In this document: positions 1 through 9,565 of the stretch, one piece after another
How positions within the stretch are numbered: the first letter of the stretch is position 1
Layout: every line of letters starts with the position of its first letter
Origin: a virus
Direction: 5' to 3' (one strand)
Length of the DNA: 60,113 nucleotides
IMG/VR virus record: IMGVR_UViG_3300042466_000580
Span: 1 to 60,113 of that record
Notes under the pieces: model-generated
What the model saw: only the letters and a program-made list of their open reading frames with translations
What the model was told of the DNA's origin: nothing
Databases searched by the model: none
Made by a program: the position numbers and the translations under genes

Positions 1-983
1 ATGTTGGCAGGGCCTCCAATTCTCTGGACTACCTGCCGGTCTTTGTCGAGAAACTCAAACTCAATGCTGACCTTATCTCGCGCTTCCTGATCGGATTCAT
101 AGCACCCCTCTGGTGGAGTCCATTGAGCGGTCGCCAAGACGCACACCTGCTCGTCCTTGACCTCCAGCTTGAGGCTGGTGATTCCGGGTATTGGGACGCA
201 GTCTCCGCATGGAGGCGGCGGCTCAGGCTTGCACTGGTAGATTCGCCAGACGGGCTTTCCGTCCTCTTCGTCGGCTATGCAACCCTCTCCAATACTGCTG
301 CACCACACGCAGTCGCCATCGTCCTTGCGGGGGATCGTGATGCTCTTGGCGGGGTCGAAGTCAATGCCGCCGGGGCAACAGCCCACAACGGTTCGCATGG
401 TTGAGCCGTCGCACTGGCAGCAATCGCTTGTGTCTTCATGCGCAAACTCGTAGCCCTGCTCCTGCTGGGCGTCCTTGATCCCGTCGAGGCAGCCAGAGAA
501 ATCGTTCTCGGAGCAGTCGAAGTTAGAGCAATTGACGAGAACTGAGGGGGAGTCGCCGCAAACGTCCGGGGGTACGGAACACTGCTGACTACAGCATCCT
601 TCCTCTAAGTCTTCCTTGTTGGGGGTGCCGCCGTTATTCACGCAGTCTTGGGTGTAGGCAGGCTTGTTGACCGGAGTTCCCTTTTCGCAGTACCAGCAAT
701 CACAGAGGGGATTGGGGTGCTGCTCGTACCACTGATTGCAGGCTTGTTCGCTGCGGCAATCGTATGGAGCATCGCCGCACTGGCTTTCAAGGAATGGGTT
801 GTCATCTATCCGGTCTGGCTGGCACTTGCCGGTAGAGCATGGATCAGGGGGAATCCATGTGCAGTATTTACCGGGAGGGCAGGGGCCGTCACCACAGCAT
901 GAGCATTCCGCAATGTTGTCAGTCTTGACAAACTTGCCGTCCTTCTTCAGGAACTTGCCGTCCTTCTTGACCAGCTTAGACAT
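1..983 (-). CDS. Cys-rich protein, 3' end cut by window edge
   Basis: Open on the minus strand from the ATG at 983 to the window edge (327 codons, no stop). The N terminus is basic (MSKLVKKDGKFLKKDGK), followed by more than 30 cysteines, often as CC, CxC or CxxC pairs, with many Pro, Gly and Asp. Residues about 30-100 form a module (PCPPGKYCTW ... PYDCRSEQAC ... HPNPLCDC) that recurs in the partial gene at the right edge. It starts in a TGATG overlap with the upstream gene, so it belongs to the late operon just after the tail-tube genes. A secreted or virion-surface disulfide-rich protein is an inference; I recognise no family. Confidence 0.75.
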   Translation of the reverse strand, partial: MSKLVKKDGKFLKKDGKFVKTDNIAECSCCGDGPCPPGKYCTWIPPDPCSTGKCQPDRIDDNPFLESQCGDAPYDCRSEQACNQWYEQHPNPLCDCWYCEKGTPVNKPAYTQDCVNNGGTPNKEDLEEGCCSQQCSVPPDVCGDSPSVLVNCSNFDCSENDFSGCLDGIKDAQQEQGYEFAHEDTSDCCQCDGSTMRTVVGCCPGGIDFDPAKSITIPRKDDGDCVWCSSIGEGCIADEEDGKPVWRIYQCKPEPPPPCGDCVPIPGITSLKLEVKDEQVCVLATAQWTPPEGCYESDQEARDKVSIEFEFLDKDRQVVQRIGGPAN

Positions 984-1615
984 CAGCAATCCACCGTGTC
1001 TTTGAGTTGCTTCTCAATGGCTTTTACCCTGTCTTCTAGGTCTGTAATTTTAGTTCGCTGTTTGTCTAGCTCCTTGGCCTGCTGGTCAAGGATTGAACAT
1101 ACATCTTGACCAGCGTACTTGCCGGTGCTGCACTTCCCCGCAGATGACTTACTTGAGCCGCATGGGTCTGAGCAAATGCCGCATGACTTGAGGAGCGACT
1201 TCAGGATTGCACATTGCGTCGTGTTCCCTACGGGGGGCAGGAAAACTTGGACACCACCACCGCCGCCGTTGCCACCGCCGCCGTCAGTGCCACTGCCGTC
1301 ACCCCCATCCCCGTCCTTGCCGTCCTTGCCAGCTTTGCCTACCGCCCACGCCCATTTGCCATTGGCCCCGGCTGCACCGGCTGCCCCGGGAGTGCCGCCC
1401 GAATACTCCTCAGGGGAACGGAAGGCATCCTGAAACGAGGAGCTTGATGCAGAGTCGGAACTGACTTCTTGGGAGTTCGACTGACTCTCCCTAAAGTCAT
1501 AGTATTCCGACATAGCCGCAGTGAATCGTGACACTATGTCTTGGGCATGGTTGGTCGGCACCCCGCCCTGAGTGAGCAAGCCCTGCACTTCGTTTAATGC
1601 ACGTTGCCAACTCAT
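983..1615 (-). CDS. Gly-rich/coiled-coil virion-associated protein
   Basis: 210 residues. Residues 1-75 are helical and Ser-rich. Residues about 80-125 are a low-complexity Gly/Ala/Asp stretch with collagen-like triplets. Two Cys clusters follow (CGICSDPCGSS, then AGKCSTGKYAGQDVC). The C terminus is a heptad-rich coiled coil (LDKQRTKITDLEDRVKAIEK) ending in Cys, as expected of a trimeric fibre or spike component. The start overlaps the stop of the tail protein upstream (TAATG). Function is unproven; position and architecture suggest a tail accessory protein. Confidence 0.65.
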   Translation of the reverse strand: MSWQRALNEVQGLLTQGGVPTNHAQDIVSRFTAAMSEYYDFRESQSNSQEVSSDSASSSSFQDAFRSPEEYSGGTPGAAGAAGANGKWAWAVGKAGKDGKDGDGGDGSGTDGGGGNGGGGGVQVFLPPVGNTTQCAILKSLLKSCGICSDPCGSSKSSAGKCSTGKYAGQDVCSILDQQAKELDKQRTKITDLEDRVKAIEKQLKDTVDC

Positions 1616-4533
1616 TAACCAGCCCCTTGCACACCGTTGACGCTGATTTCGTGAAGGATAATCGGACCAGCCTCGCTCTGTTCACCCTTTAGTCTAACAC
1701 TTACATGGGTGTCGTTGCCGGAAAATGCTGTAATTGTTTTACCTGCAAAGAGCGCACGGGCAATCCCATTTACTGGGGCACCCTCAAACAGTTGGCCCTT
1801 CATGTTCATAAAACTGGAGGGGTCTGCATCATCTGCGGTAAAGCCAGCCGAACCAAAGACCTCACGGCGGGCTACGTTCTGGCGGGGAACTTCTGAGGCA
1901 TTGTAAAACAACTCCAGCCGCACCAAGGAATCGCCCGCTGTTGGCGTGTAAAGCACCGAGATTCCACGGCTGTTCTGTTGAGCCCCTGTCTTGGAGGACT
2001 GGTCATCTTCGTATGCCATGTTCCCAGTACGGAAGGCATAAAGTACAGGTTTGCCGTCATCAGTAAGGCCGTTGGCAAGGATGTGAATCCCAGACTCGCT
2101 GGCAACTACGGGCTGCACGAATCCGTCTTCTGTCCTTATCTCTGAACCAGCACTAAAAACATAGGGATAAGACTCCACCCAAAAAGCCTTGGAGTCAGGG
2201 TCGTAGACAATCTGCCTTGTGGGGAAAGTGCCTTCGTCGCCAACGAAAGAAACGTGGATTCTGATTACGCCCAAGTTCTTGTCAGCCCGCACGAACCAAA
2301 ACTTCCTCTTGGCAAAGTCCAAAGTCTTATCCAGAGGGTCTTCGCTGGTGCAGAAGAGCGTGGCTATGGCATCGCTCACATCCTCGACGCTGCCCTGCTG
2401 ATCCATCTTGTAGAAACCATGATCATCCAGCACATAGCAGGTGCCCATCCAGATATCCCAGCACCGCTGATTCAGGCAGCCGCGATAGGCAACCAGCGCA
2501 GCCGTGGTGTCGATCTCGGGCCTACTAACAAAGTTCAGCCGGTAGCAGTGTTTGGCCTGCATGACCATCAGTGCCCCGGCAAACGGGATCAGGGCCGTGA
2601 TGTAATCGGAATCCCTAACGTTCTGCTGAAGAATGATCTCGTTGACCTCGGGTATCGACTCGGGCCGGTCTTGCTCACTGAAGAGCAGGGTGTTGGGCCG
2701 CTTCCCGGTTGTGTCTACAGCGAGGAATGCCCGGTCCTGAAACACTGCCCCAACAGCAAAGTCGGAGCTGGGAGTCCCGTAGGCATTGAGTTGCAGTCTG
2801 CCGTCAGATAGCAGGATGCTCTTGGCATCAAAGTCCGCTCTCTTCGGGTCACGAACGTCCTTGTCGTGGATCGTGTCTTCGTAGGTCGTGGTTCCGACAG
2901 GCAGCCGCACTAGCCGAAACAGGGTGGTGGCCTGATTTGCGTCTGACCGCCATAGCTCTATGTGGGTGGCACTGTCTGGCGCAGTGGCTGGCAGGGTCCA
3001 AGTGAACTTCTTGGCGCAGTCACCGGCATCCACCTCGTTGACGGGAGAAAGATTGCTGTAAAGCGGCCCGCCCTGTTCTTTAGTCACCGTGTCATTGGCA
3101 TACCTGTAGTAGCACTGGTATTTACCACGGAAGTTGGGCCTGACGATTGCCAGTGCCCGTGCCCCACCAACATCCCCGTCTGTGTTCACAACTTTGGGGG
3201 GAAACAAGTAGAGCTTGCCCGGTTCTTGGAGCTTGATTTCAGTGACTGCCCCATCACAGTTGATCTCTGTTTCAATCACATCCCCGTCTTCGGTGACGAA
3301 TGTGGGGGGAGTGAGATAGCCAGAGCCACCATTTGTGATAGTTGTCTTGATTTTCCGCTGTTTGTACGGATTGCTGTTGGTGATGGTCAGTTCGTCGGGA
3401 CCCTTGGGGTCATATCTTGTGTACCCCCTAGCCCGCAATTGGCATTCTTGCGTGGTGTTGCACACCGGGCCTGTTGTTACCCCGGCCCCTGCCTGCCATG
3501 CGTTGGCAGTGTGGAGGGTTGCTACAACTTCCTCTCCGGGTTTGTAGCCAGAGCCAAAATTGTAGACCTGCACAGTGACTCCTTGATTTGTCAGGTCTGT
3601 GCCGTCCGAATCCTGCTTGTAGCAGTTGCCGTTGTACAGTGAATCAAAGAAGAAGATTGCACTTGCACCTCTGCCTGAGCCCCCGCTTACCGGAACAATG
3701 TAGCCGTTGCCCTCTTTTTGGTATTCGTTGAGGCAAAGCCAGAACCAAGTGGGTAGCTCTGAAATCTCAAAGAACACAATGCCCGTGTCAGGGTCACCTT
3801 CGGCATGGCCGTCCTCTAGCTCAATGACTGCTGATGCACCAGTGCCAGTGGCTGGTCCGTTAGGCGTGTCGGTGAGCGTGACGCATGGCACTTTGTCATA
3901 GCCAGCACCACCATCAGTCACCTCTATGGCAGAAACACGCGCGTCAGCAATCCTAGAGAGGGCAACTGCCTGCCTGCCGCCAGCGGGAGGTGCCGCTATA
4001 GAGACTGTGGGTGGCAGGTGATAGCCGTTGCCTACATCAGTAAGGTCAATGCGGGCAACGTAGTAGCTGGCACTGGAATCAATGGCGATCTCGGGCTTGT
4101 TGGCCGGGGGGTCAAGACCAACGGGAGTAGTGAAGCCCTCGCCATCTGCCCCCTTACGCCACACCAAACCACGCTTGCCATAGCCCTGATAGATGTAGAC
4201 CTCACCCCTACGGCCTTGTGAGAAGGTCACGGGATGATCGCCAGTAAAGCTGCCAGTGCTTAGGGTGGTTTCTTCTGTCCCATCAAACTGAACTATGTCT
4301 CCAGCGTCCGACTGACCCAAGATGATGTCGGTCTTGCCTGAGCCGGTGGACAGGCCCCAGAGTTCAATCATCCGCTGGCTGGTGGGGATGATCTTCTTGG
4401 AGCCACCACGGGCAGATAGCTGGCCCGGGACGAAGGTGGTGAGGTTCACTTGCTCGACAGCACCGCCCGGTGGCAGCAGATACCGAGAGAAGGAAGGCAC
4501 CCAGCCTTTCCACTGATTGATCTTGATGCTCAT
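1615..4533 (-). CDS. tail tube B / stabilisation-type protein (gp12-like)
   Basis: 972 residues. The start at 4533 is chosen because it overlaps the preceding stop (ATGA); a longer reading from 4551 would intrude further into that gene. The N terminus VNLTTFVPGQLSARGGSKK resembles the opening of podovirus tail tubular B / 'phage stabilisation' proteins. The middle and C-terminal half are beta-rich with many aromatic and Gly residues (DRAFLAVDTTGKRPNTLLF, ALMVMQAKHCYRLNF, YVLDDHGFYKMD), typical of the beta-propeller tail nozzle family. It follows the putative tail tube A gene, the usual order in T7-like phages. Assigned from pattern and context. Confidence 0.65.
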   Translation of the reverse strand: MSIKINQWKGWVPSFSRYLLPPGGAVEQVNLTTFVPGQLSARGGSKKIIPTSQRMIELWGLSTGSGKTDIILGQSDAGDIVQFDGTEETTLSTGSFTGDHPVTFSQGRRGEVYIYQGYGKRGLVWRKGADGEGFTTPVGLDPPANKPEIAIDSSASYYVARIDLTDVGNGYHLPPTVSIAAPPAGGRQAVALSRIADARVSAIEVTDGGAGYDKVPCVTLTDTPNGPATGTGASAVIELEDGHAEGDPDTGIVFFEISELPTWFWLCLNEYQKEGNGYIVPVSGGSGRGASAIFFFDSLYNGNCYKQDSDGTDLTNQGVTVQVYNFGSGYKPGEEVVATLHTANAWQAGAGVTTGPVCNTTQECQLRARGYTRYDPKGPDELTITNSNPYKQRKIKTTITNGGSGYLTPPTFVTEDGDVIETEINCDGAVTEIKLQEPGKLYLFPPKVVNTDGDVGGARALAIVRPNFRGKYQCYYRYANDTVTKEQGGPLYSNLSPVNEVDAGDCAKKFTWTLPATAPDSATHIELWRSDANQATTLFRLVRLPVGTTTYEDTIHDKDVRDPKRADFDAKSILLSDGRLQLNAYGTPSSDFAVGAVFQDRAFLAVDTTGKRPNTLLFSEQDRPESIPEVNEIILQQNVRDSDYITALIPFAGALMVMQAKHCYRLNFVSRPEIDTTAALVAYRGCLNQRCWDIWMGTCYVLDDHGFYKMDQQGSVEDVSDAIATLFCTSEDPLDKTLDFAKRKFWFVRADKNLGVIRIHVSFVGDEGTFPTRQIVYDPDSKAFWVESYPYVFSAGSEIRTEDGFVQPVVASESGIHILANGLTDDGKPVLYAFRTGNMAYEDDQSSKTGAQQNSRGISVLYTPTAGDSLVRLELFYNASEVPRQNVARREVFGSAGFTADDADPSSFMNMKGQLFEGAPVNGIARALFAGKTITAFSGNDTHVSVRLKGEQSEAGPIILHEISVNGVQGAG

Positions 4534-5600
4534 GTGATTGGGTTCCCGCATGAGTCATAGACCGTATCGGAGGAGCCACCAAAGACTTCTCCGGGGATGT
4601 TGCAGGTGCCTTCAGCGTTTGGCCCGCCGGTTGTGCCGCAGTTGGTTCCCTGATCCACGCCCGGTCGGAGATACCAGAGAGCGTAGTAGCCGCCACCACC
4701 AGCTTGGCCGCCGTTGTGGTTTCTCTGACCAGAAAGAACGGCAATGGCATCAGACTCAAACGCCATTCGCAGATCACGCCCGTAGATGCCGGTGGCTCCC
4801 TCAATGTTCTTGCCCATAAGGCGGGCCATCCAGACTTCAGAGCCCGCAAGCAAAGCCGTGTACATCCCGGGCGAAATGTCGAGGTAGTCAGTGATTACGA
4901 ACTTAGTGCCCTCTGGGTAAGCCATCTTGCCAGCCGGGGAATAGGCATACAGCTTGCCTGTGTTGGCAACCCCGTAAATCAAGCCCTCGTCGCTGTAGGC
5001 ATTCATGCCGGTTAGGGATTCGGGGTGCTTCCTGGGGTCAGCACTCACTCGGATGACGCTGCCAACCATCAGGTTGGTGAAGGTAGTGCCATTACCAAAA
5101 GCCTCTTGGCCGGTCCAAGAAATCGTGCCGTTTCGTGCCTGAGGCTCCCAGCCCGTAAACCTGAGATCACGGGGGCGGCGACGGTAGGTGACCGACACAC
5201 AGCTATCAGATGCCCAGCCGTTGTAGACAATGAGGTCAAATCGGTCAGGGACCTGGGTGGAAGGGGCGACCGTCCAGGCAATTCGGGCGAACCCCCGGAA
5301 CTGCAAATGAACCAGACGGTTGAACTCGGTGGGACTCAGGTACTCAGCGATCACGCCGGTCTGCGGCAACATAAACGAATCTACGGAAGTCACGCCCCAC
5401 GGCAGGGTATGCCGGGAAATGGTGTCCTGCCCACAGATGTCGATCTGCTCCTCGGCCTGATACCACCGCCAATCCCGCACAGACACTAAGTCTCTGTAGG
5501 CACTGAAGAGAGCCTGCCTCAGGACCCGGTTCTCTTGGTCTTGGGCACCGCCACCAGTGGAATCCATTAGGTAGCTGATTGCGTCAAAAGCCGAATACAT
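4530..5600 (-). CDS. tail tube A / head-tail adaptor-like protein
   Basis: 356 residues, starting at the ATG at 5600 in a TGATG overlap. The N terminus is helical (ENRVLRQALFSAYRDLVSVR, then DWRWYQAEEQ), resembling the helical bundle of tail tubular A proteins. The rest is beta-rich and ends in a Gly/Cys-rich tail. It is longer than T7 gp11 (about 200 residues), so it may carry extra domains. The gene lies between fibre genes and the tail tube B candidate, which supports a head-tail joining or tube role. Similarity is at pattern level only. Confidence 0.5.
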   Translation of the reverse strand: MYSAFDAISYLMDSTGGGAQDQENRVLRQALFSAYRDLVSVRDWRWYQAEEQIDICGQDTISRHTLPWGVTSVDSFMLPQTGVIAEYLSPTEFNRLVHLQFRGFARIAWTVAPSTQVPDRFDLIVYNGWASDSCVSVTYRRRPRDLRFTGWEPQARNGTISWTGQEAFGNGTTFTNLMVGSVIRVSADPRKHPESLTGMNAYSDEGLIYGVANTGKLYAYSPAGKMAYPEGTKFVITDYLDISPGMYTALLAGSEVWMARLMGKNIEGATGIYGRDLRMAFESDAIAVLSGQRNHNGGQAGGGGYYALWYLRPGVDQGTNCGTTGGPNAEGTCNIPGEVFGGSSDTVYDSCGNPIT

Positions 5601-6721
5601 CAAGTCACCGTGAGTGTGGCCGGGTTGGAGTTTTCAGTGCCGTTCGGGATTGGCTTGTAATTGCCAATGATCACGGTCGGGTAAGATTGGATGACAGTCC
5701 CTGTCTCAGCCGACACAACACACCGGAATTGCCTGCCGTTTCCTTCAGTGCGGGCAACAAAAGAAAGGACTGCCGAAGCCGTGTATCCGTTCTGACTGCC
5801 AGACGCACCGTCGATGTCCAGCCAAGAGCTTGAGTCCCAGCCGCCAGCCGAGCCCTCGGCAGAAGCCTGCCACTTCCATGAAACCCGGGCAAGCGACACC
5901 TTTGTGCCCGTATGCACCGTAGCCGTCATTCGGAAGATGGCCGTGCTTCCTGCCGAAACACTGGTATCAAAGGGCTGGGAGTCAAACTGGACTGCATCTG
6001 ATGCCTGAGGTGCAACAAACAGCATGGCCGTGCCGCTGGTTACGGAAAGGCTGTCGGCTGTGGCGATGCACCTGTAGGATCGCCCGCTCAATGCAATGTC
6101 CGCAGTGATCCTAAGGGAGCTTGTGGGCGGGGCTGCTAGGTCAGCCCACTTCGTCTGGTCAGAAGTGTTGGCAGGGAGGGACTGCCACTTGTAAGAAATC
6201 AACGCTCCCGAAGAGTGGATGGCTTCCGCAATAAACACAACAGCATCCCCGTCTGTCACGGACTCGTCTTCCGGCTGCACGGCAAATTTTAGGGTTGATC
6301 CAGTTCCGCCTCCGCTTCCGTTTCCGGTGCTGCTAACAGGCAAGACAAGATGCAAGACTTGATTGGGAGGGCTGCCGGTAATGGTGGCACTGGCAGTAGT
6401 GCCGGTAGTCACGGTGCCAATAGTCAGAGAGCAGGGGGCTCCCGGCTGACCGTTGACGCCACTAGGCCCAACTGGCCCTTGCGGCCCGACCGACCCATTA
6501 ACACCGGACTCAGATTGATAGCTTAATTCTGCATACCTGCTGATGCCGTCACCGATCTTCCACTTGCCGGTGTCGGACTCATAGGCAGTCGCCCCCGCAC
6601 TAAGCACGGGGTTAGATATGAACCACTCCGAAGAGGTCTTGGAGGGCATAGCGAACGGGGATGGAGAGCCGCAGCCGCAGCCAGAAGGGGTGCCGGTGCA
6701 GGTGCTTGGGACAAAGCTCAT
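5600..6721 (-). CDS. fibre/adhesin-like protein with collagen repeat and Ig-like domains
   Basis: 373 residues. The order is a Cys/Ser-rich N terminus (about 1-25), a module reading WFISNPVLSAGATAYESDTG and KWKIGDGISRYAELSY that matches the fibre N-terminal domain preceding Mtd/hyaluronidase-like proteins, a short collagen segment (GPQGPVGPSGVNGQPG), then two Ig-like repeats of about 85 residues each (cores SYKWQSLPAN ... YRCIATADS and WKWQASAEG ... FRCVVSAETG) with one Cys near the end of each. Ig-like domains on phage tails commonly mediate weak surface binding. The start overlaps the upstream stop (ATGA). Confidence 0.65.
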   Translation of the reverse strand: MSFVPSTCTGTPSGCGCGSPSPFAMPSKTSSEWFISNPVLSAGATAYESDTGKWKIGDGISRYAELSYQSESGVNGSVGPQGPVGPSGVNGQPGAPCSLTIGTVTTGTTASATITGSPPNQVLHLVLPVSSTGNGSGGGTGSTLKFAVQPEDESVTDGDAVVFIAEAIHSSGALISYKWQSLPANTSDQTKWADLAAPPTSSLRITADIALSGRSYRCIATADSLSVTSGTAMLFVAPQASDAVQFDSQPFDTSVSAGSTAIFRMTATVHTGTKVSLARVSWKWQASAEGSAGGWDSSSWLDIDGASGSQNGYTASAVLSFVARTEGNGRQFRCVVSAETGTVIQSYPTVIIGNYKPIPNGTENSNPATLTVT

Positions 6722-6981
6722 TGTTGCTCCTCAGTTGTCAGTGCCGCCCGGTACGCATCACACTCTGCCTTGACTGCCGCCAGTGCCGCATCTTGCTCGG
6801 CAGCGAGAGCAGCCTCATCGACTCTGAGTTGATCCATCTCTGCCTGAACTTGCGCTTGCTTGTCCTGTGCGGCTTTGTCCTGTGCCTGCAACTCGGCCTG
6901 CCGCTTGGCCTGTTCGGCTGCGGCCATGTCGATGACGGGCTCGGCCACAGTGTCGGTCACTACTTCGTTTTCAGTTGTCAT
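6718..6981 (-). CDS. small coiled-coil protein in fibre cluster
   Basis: 87 residues, almost entirely helical and charged (QAKRQAELQAQDKAAQDKQA, then VDEAALAAEQDAALAAVK). It is predicted to be one long coiled coil with no membrane segment or signal peptide. It is translationally coupled to the fibre gene downstream by a 4-base overlap. It could be a fibre chaperone or trimerisation partner. No family recognised. Confidence 0.6.
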   Translation of the reverse strand: MTTENEVVTDTVAEPVIDMAAAEQAKRQAELQAQDKAAQDKQAQVQAEMDQLRVDEAALAAEQDAALAAVKAECDAYRAALTTEEQQ

Positions 6982-6989
6982 GCTGCTAC

Positions 6990-8627
6990 CTAAAAGGTTC
7001 CCTGCACTTCCGTAGACCAGTTGCTATTTTCCGTTGCGGTGTAGTACCGGATTGAAAATTTGGTGCCTGTTATGTTCGTATCGACGCTAGTGAAAACACA
7101 GGCGTGTCTTTCATCTGCCCCAAGAGCCATCGACACCCAGCCCGAGTATGTGGCAACGCCGCCTACAAACATCTTGGTGGTGGTATTCACCTTGCCAAGA
7201 AGAAGCGATTGTGCAGGGTTGATTGAGGTATTTATGTATCCCTGCAAACCAGTAATCGTCGCACTGGCGACAGGTGCGGTGGACATGACGGCGCACGCCT
7301 TACCGGCATCTGTTTGCCCGTTGGCAAGTCCAAACACCTTGAATATGGAAGGTGCGTTAATCGTTGGGTTGGTTTGCGTTCCAGACAGGTCGGAGAAGTT
7401 GAGCTTGGCGTTGACAAAGGCTGTGCCGTTGTATCGAAGGACTTGCCCTGCGGCGGGAGTGGTGACCGTAACGTCAGTCAGGTCATCCGCCTTAAGGGTG
7501 GGCACTCCATTGATGGCCGAAGCCGGAATGGACTTGGCAGCAAAGTTATGGGCGGTGCCAGCACTGGTGATGTTGCCAACTACCTCTAGGGTAGACCGCA
7601 GCTTGGCGGCCCCACCGACCTCTAGGGCGACGGCAGGAGTAGACCAGCCTATGCCAACATTGCTCTTGAAGTAGGAGTCAGCATCCCCCTGAAACTGCAC
7701 GGCATAAGAGCCAGATGCTTTCGGAACATCCACATAGAGGCCGCAGTTGCGGGTGCCGCCACTGACGATAGCTTGCAGGCCAAAGTTCTGCGTAGCGGTG
7801 GCGGTGACGTTGCCGATGACCCCAATGCCCGTGCTGACCGTGCCGGTAACGTCGCCCCGCACGCCCGTTACACCGCCAGAGGTTGCGGACGTACCGACAC
7901 CGGCCCCGTAAAACCCAATGGCCGTAACGCTGTCGCCCGCCGTGACAGTTGATTTGGCTTGGGTATCATTGACGATGAAGTCGCCGCCAGAGGCGGTTAT
8001 GTTGCCAGAGGCGGTGATGGCAAAGTTGTCGGCTGTGCACTCAAAAGTTCTGCCAGTGGCTACTGTGTTCCTGAGTGTGATCGCCGTTGCGGTAGTGGCT
8101 ACGTTTGCCGCCTGCACGCTGATCTGCATGAAAGAGTCGCAGCCAGTGGCAGTTCCGTCCGCAGCGGCAGTTACGCCGATCACGCCAGCCGTCCGCTCGC
8201 CCGTCCCATTCGGCACCGCGAACCGCACTTGACCCAACTGGTCATTCGCCTTGACCGGAGTAGGTGCAGCAAGAGTGCCCCGATCCTTGCGGAGAGTAAG
8301 GAACGGCCCATACGGGTCTTCGTTTGCGTTCGTAATGCGGGCAATAGCGCGACCTGTTTCCGCAGCTACCGTAACGAGGCTGGAGACTGTGGCCGTGCCC
8401 GCAGGCTGCGGAGCCTTAACCGTGAGCGGGCCGGTCATGTTGTCGCCAGCCAAGTTGACATAGATCGCATCTAGGTCTGGCTGAGAGACAAGGAGCTTCC
8501 CGTCTGTGCCGATTCTTGCGAGGTTCTTGGCATCGGCACTAACTACGGTCGGGCCTTCTGCCCCATCGGCTCCCTGAAGGGGTAGCCACTTGGTGCCGTC
8601 GAAGATGTGTGGTTTTGGATCAGCCAT
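6990..8627 (-). CDS. large tail fibre protein
   Basis: 545 residues. It opens with a short module (HIFDGTKWLPLQGADGAEG) shared with four neighbouring genes. A long Thr/Ala/Val/Gly-rich beta region follows, with a repeated shape (TATGCDSFMQISVQAANVAT, AIGFYGAGVGTSATSGGVTG). Later come SNVGIGWSTPAVALEVGG, the usual 'VGIGT..P...L.V.G' fibre motif, and KADDLTDVTVTTPAAGQVLRY, a repeat seen in many phage fibres. The C terminus is Trp/Tyr-containing and probably globular. The role is host recognition or fibre shaft by family pattern. Confidence 0.7.
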   Translation of the reverse strand: MADPKPHIFDGTKWLPLQGADGAEGPTVVSADAKNLARIGTDGKLLVSQPDLDAIYVNLAGDNMTGPLTVKAPQPAGTATVSSLVTVAAETGRAIARITNANEDPYGPFLTLRKDRGTLAAPTPVKANDQLGQVRFAVPNGTGERTAGVIGVTAAADGTATGCDSFMQISVQAANVATTATAITLRNTVATGRTFECTADNFAITASGNITASGGDFIVNDTQAKSTVTAGDSVTAIGFYGAGVGTSATSGGVTGVRGDVTGTVSTGIGVIGNVTATATQNFGLQAIVSGGTRNCGLYVDVPKASGSYAVQFQGDADSYFKSNVGIGWSTPAVALEVGGAAKLRSTLEVVGNITSAGTAHNFAAKSIPASAINGVPTLKADDLTDVTVTTPAAGQVLRYNGTAFVNAKLNFSDLSGTQTNPTINAPSIFKVFGLANGQTDAGKACAVMSTAPVASATITGLQGYINTSINPAQSLLLGKVNTTTKMFVGGVATYSGWVSMALGADERHACVFTSVDTNITGTKFSIRYYTATENSNWSTEVQGTF

Positions 8628-8691
8628 TGAATTGCCCTAGTGTTCTTGGCCGGGAGGCGAGATTGCCATCCCGGCAGTGACCGATGCCTCG

Positions 8692-9300
8692 TTACGGAAT
8701 CTGGAACCAGATGGCTCCCTTAGCAGCACCGACCGGCTCATCAGCTTGCGGCCCGTACACCTCCTGAGACTTGCCATCAGCACCGTCCGCACCATCGGCA
8801 CCAGCTTCACCCTTCTCGCCGGGATCACCCTTCGCTCCATCGGCACCGGCAACTCCGTCCGCACCGTCAGCACCAGCGGGGCCTTGCGGGCCAACCGGGC
8901 CGCGAATCGGGCCGACGTTACTGTACGTCGTGCCGTCGTACACAATGCCGTCACCGGGCAGGGCTGGGCCGGTTGCGCTTGCGGGAGTGCCGACCGGAAC
9001 AGGATCGGACACAATAAACATATCACCCGCCTCTACCGGGACGGTGATCGGCCATTCGGTCAGGGGGCCGACAATGGTTACGCCGGAACCGGCATCGCCC
9101 TTCTCACCGGGCACGCCTTGCTCACCCGGATCGCCTTTCGGGCCAGCCTCACCCGGCGCACCCGGCTGACCCGGCGGGCCTTCATTTCCAGACGGGCCGG
9201 GATCGCCCTTCGCGCCGTCAGCACCGGGCTGACCATCCGCACCAGCGGGGCCACGCAGAGACAGCCATTCAGTTCCGTTGTAAACAAGGACATCAGCCAT
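8692..9300 (-). CDS. collagen-like fibre protein
   Basis: 202 residues. The N-terminal module VLVYNGTEWLSL is shared with neighbours. Two collagen-type Gly-X-Y blocks (about residues 15-65 and 140-190) flank a 60-residue beta-rich insert (GSGVTIVGPLTEWPITVPVE ... GDGIVYDGTTYSNVGP). It ends in a short IWFQIP segment. Collagen-like triplets form trimeric rods in phage fibres. It is separated from the next gene by a 64-base gap in which I see nothing definite. Confidence 0.65.
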   Translation of the reverse strand: MADVLVYNGTEWLSLRGPAGADGQPGADGAKGDPGPSGNEGPPGQPGAPGEAGPKGDPGEQGVPGEKGDAGSGVTIVGPLTEWPITVPVEAGDMFIVSDPVPVGTPASATGPALPGDGIVYDGTTYSNVGPIRGPVGPQGPAGADGADGVAGADGAKGDPGEKGEAGADGADGADGKSQEVYGPQADEPVGAAKGAIWFQIP

Positions 9301-9313
9301 AGTCAGGTTCCTT

Positions 9314-9565
9314 TCAAGTTAAGTCATCAAGAGTTCGGTAGGTCTTCACTTGGTCGAGAGTTCGATAAACCTTCTTCACACCTTCGTTAATCCAGTGGTC
9401 ACCCACGCTGGCAGTGGTGGGCATGGTGGCCTGAACGAAGACGTTGATTGATTTGCCATCAGCACCAGCGGGACCGGCTGGGCCCTGTGGGCCAACACTG
9501 CCGCCGCCACCCGTTGAGATCGGCTGCCAGCCTGTGCCGTCAAAGTAGTAGAGGTTGTTTGCCAT
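9314..9565 (-). CDS. short collagen-like fibre module protein
   Basis: 83 residues. It begins with the shared head module (LYYFDGTGWQPISTGGGG), then a brief collagen stretch (GPQGPAGPAGADG), then the second shared module (VQATMPTTASVGDHWINEG) and a C-terminal internal duplication (VYRTLDQVK/TYRTLDDL). It looks like a minimal fibre made of the two modules that recur in the longer neighbours. The start overlaps the preceding stop (TAATG). Confidence 0.6.
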   Translation of the reverse strand: MANNLYYFDGTGWQPISTGGGGSVGPQGPAGPAGADGKSINVFVQATMPTTASVGDHWINEGVKKVYRTLDQVKTYRTLDDLT

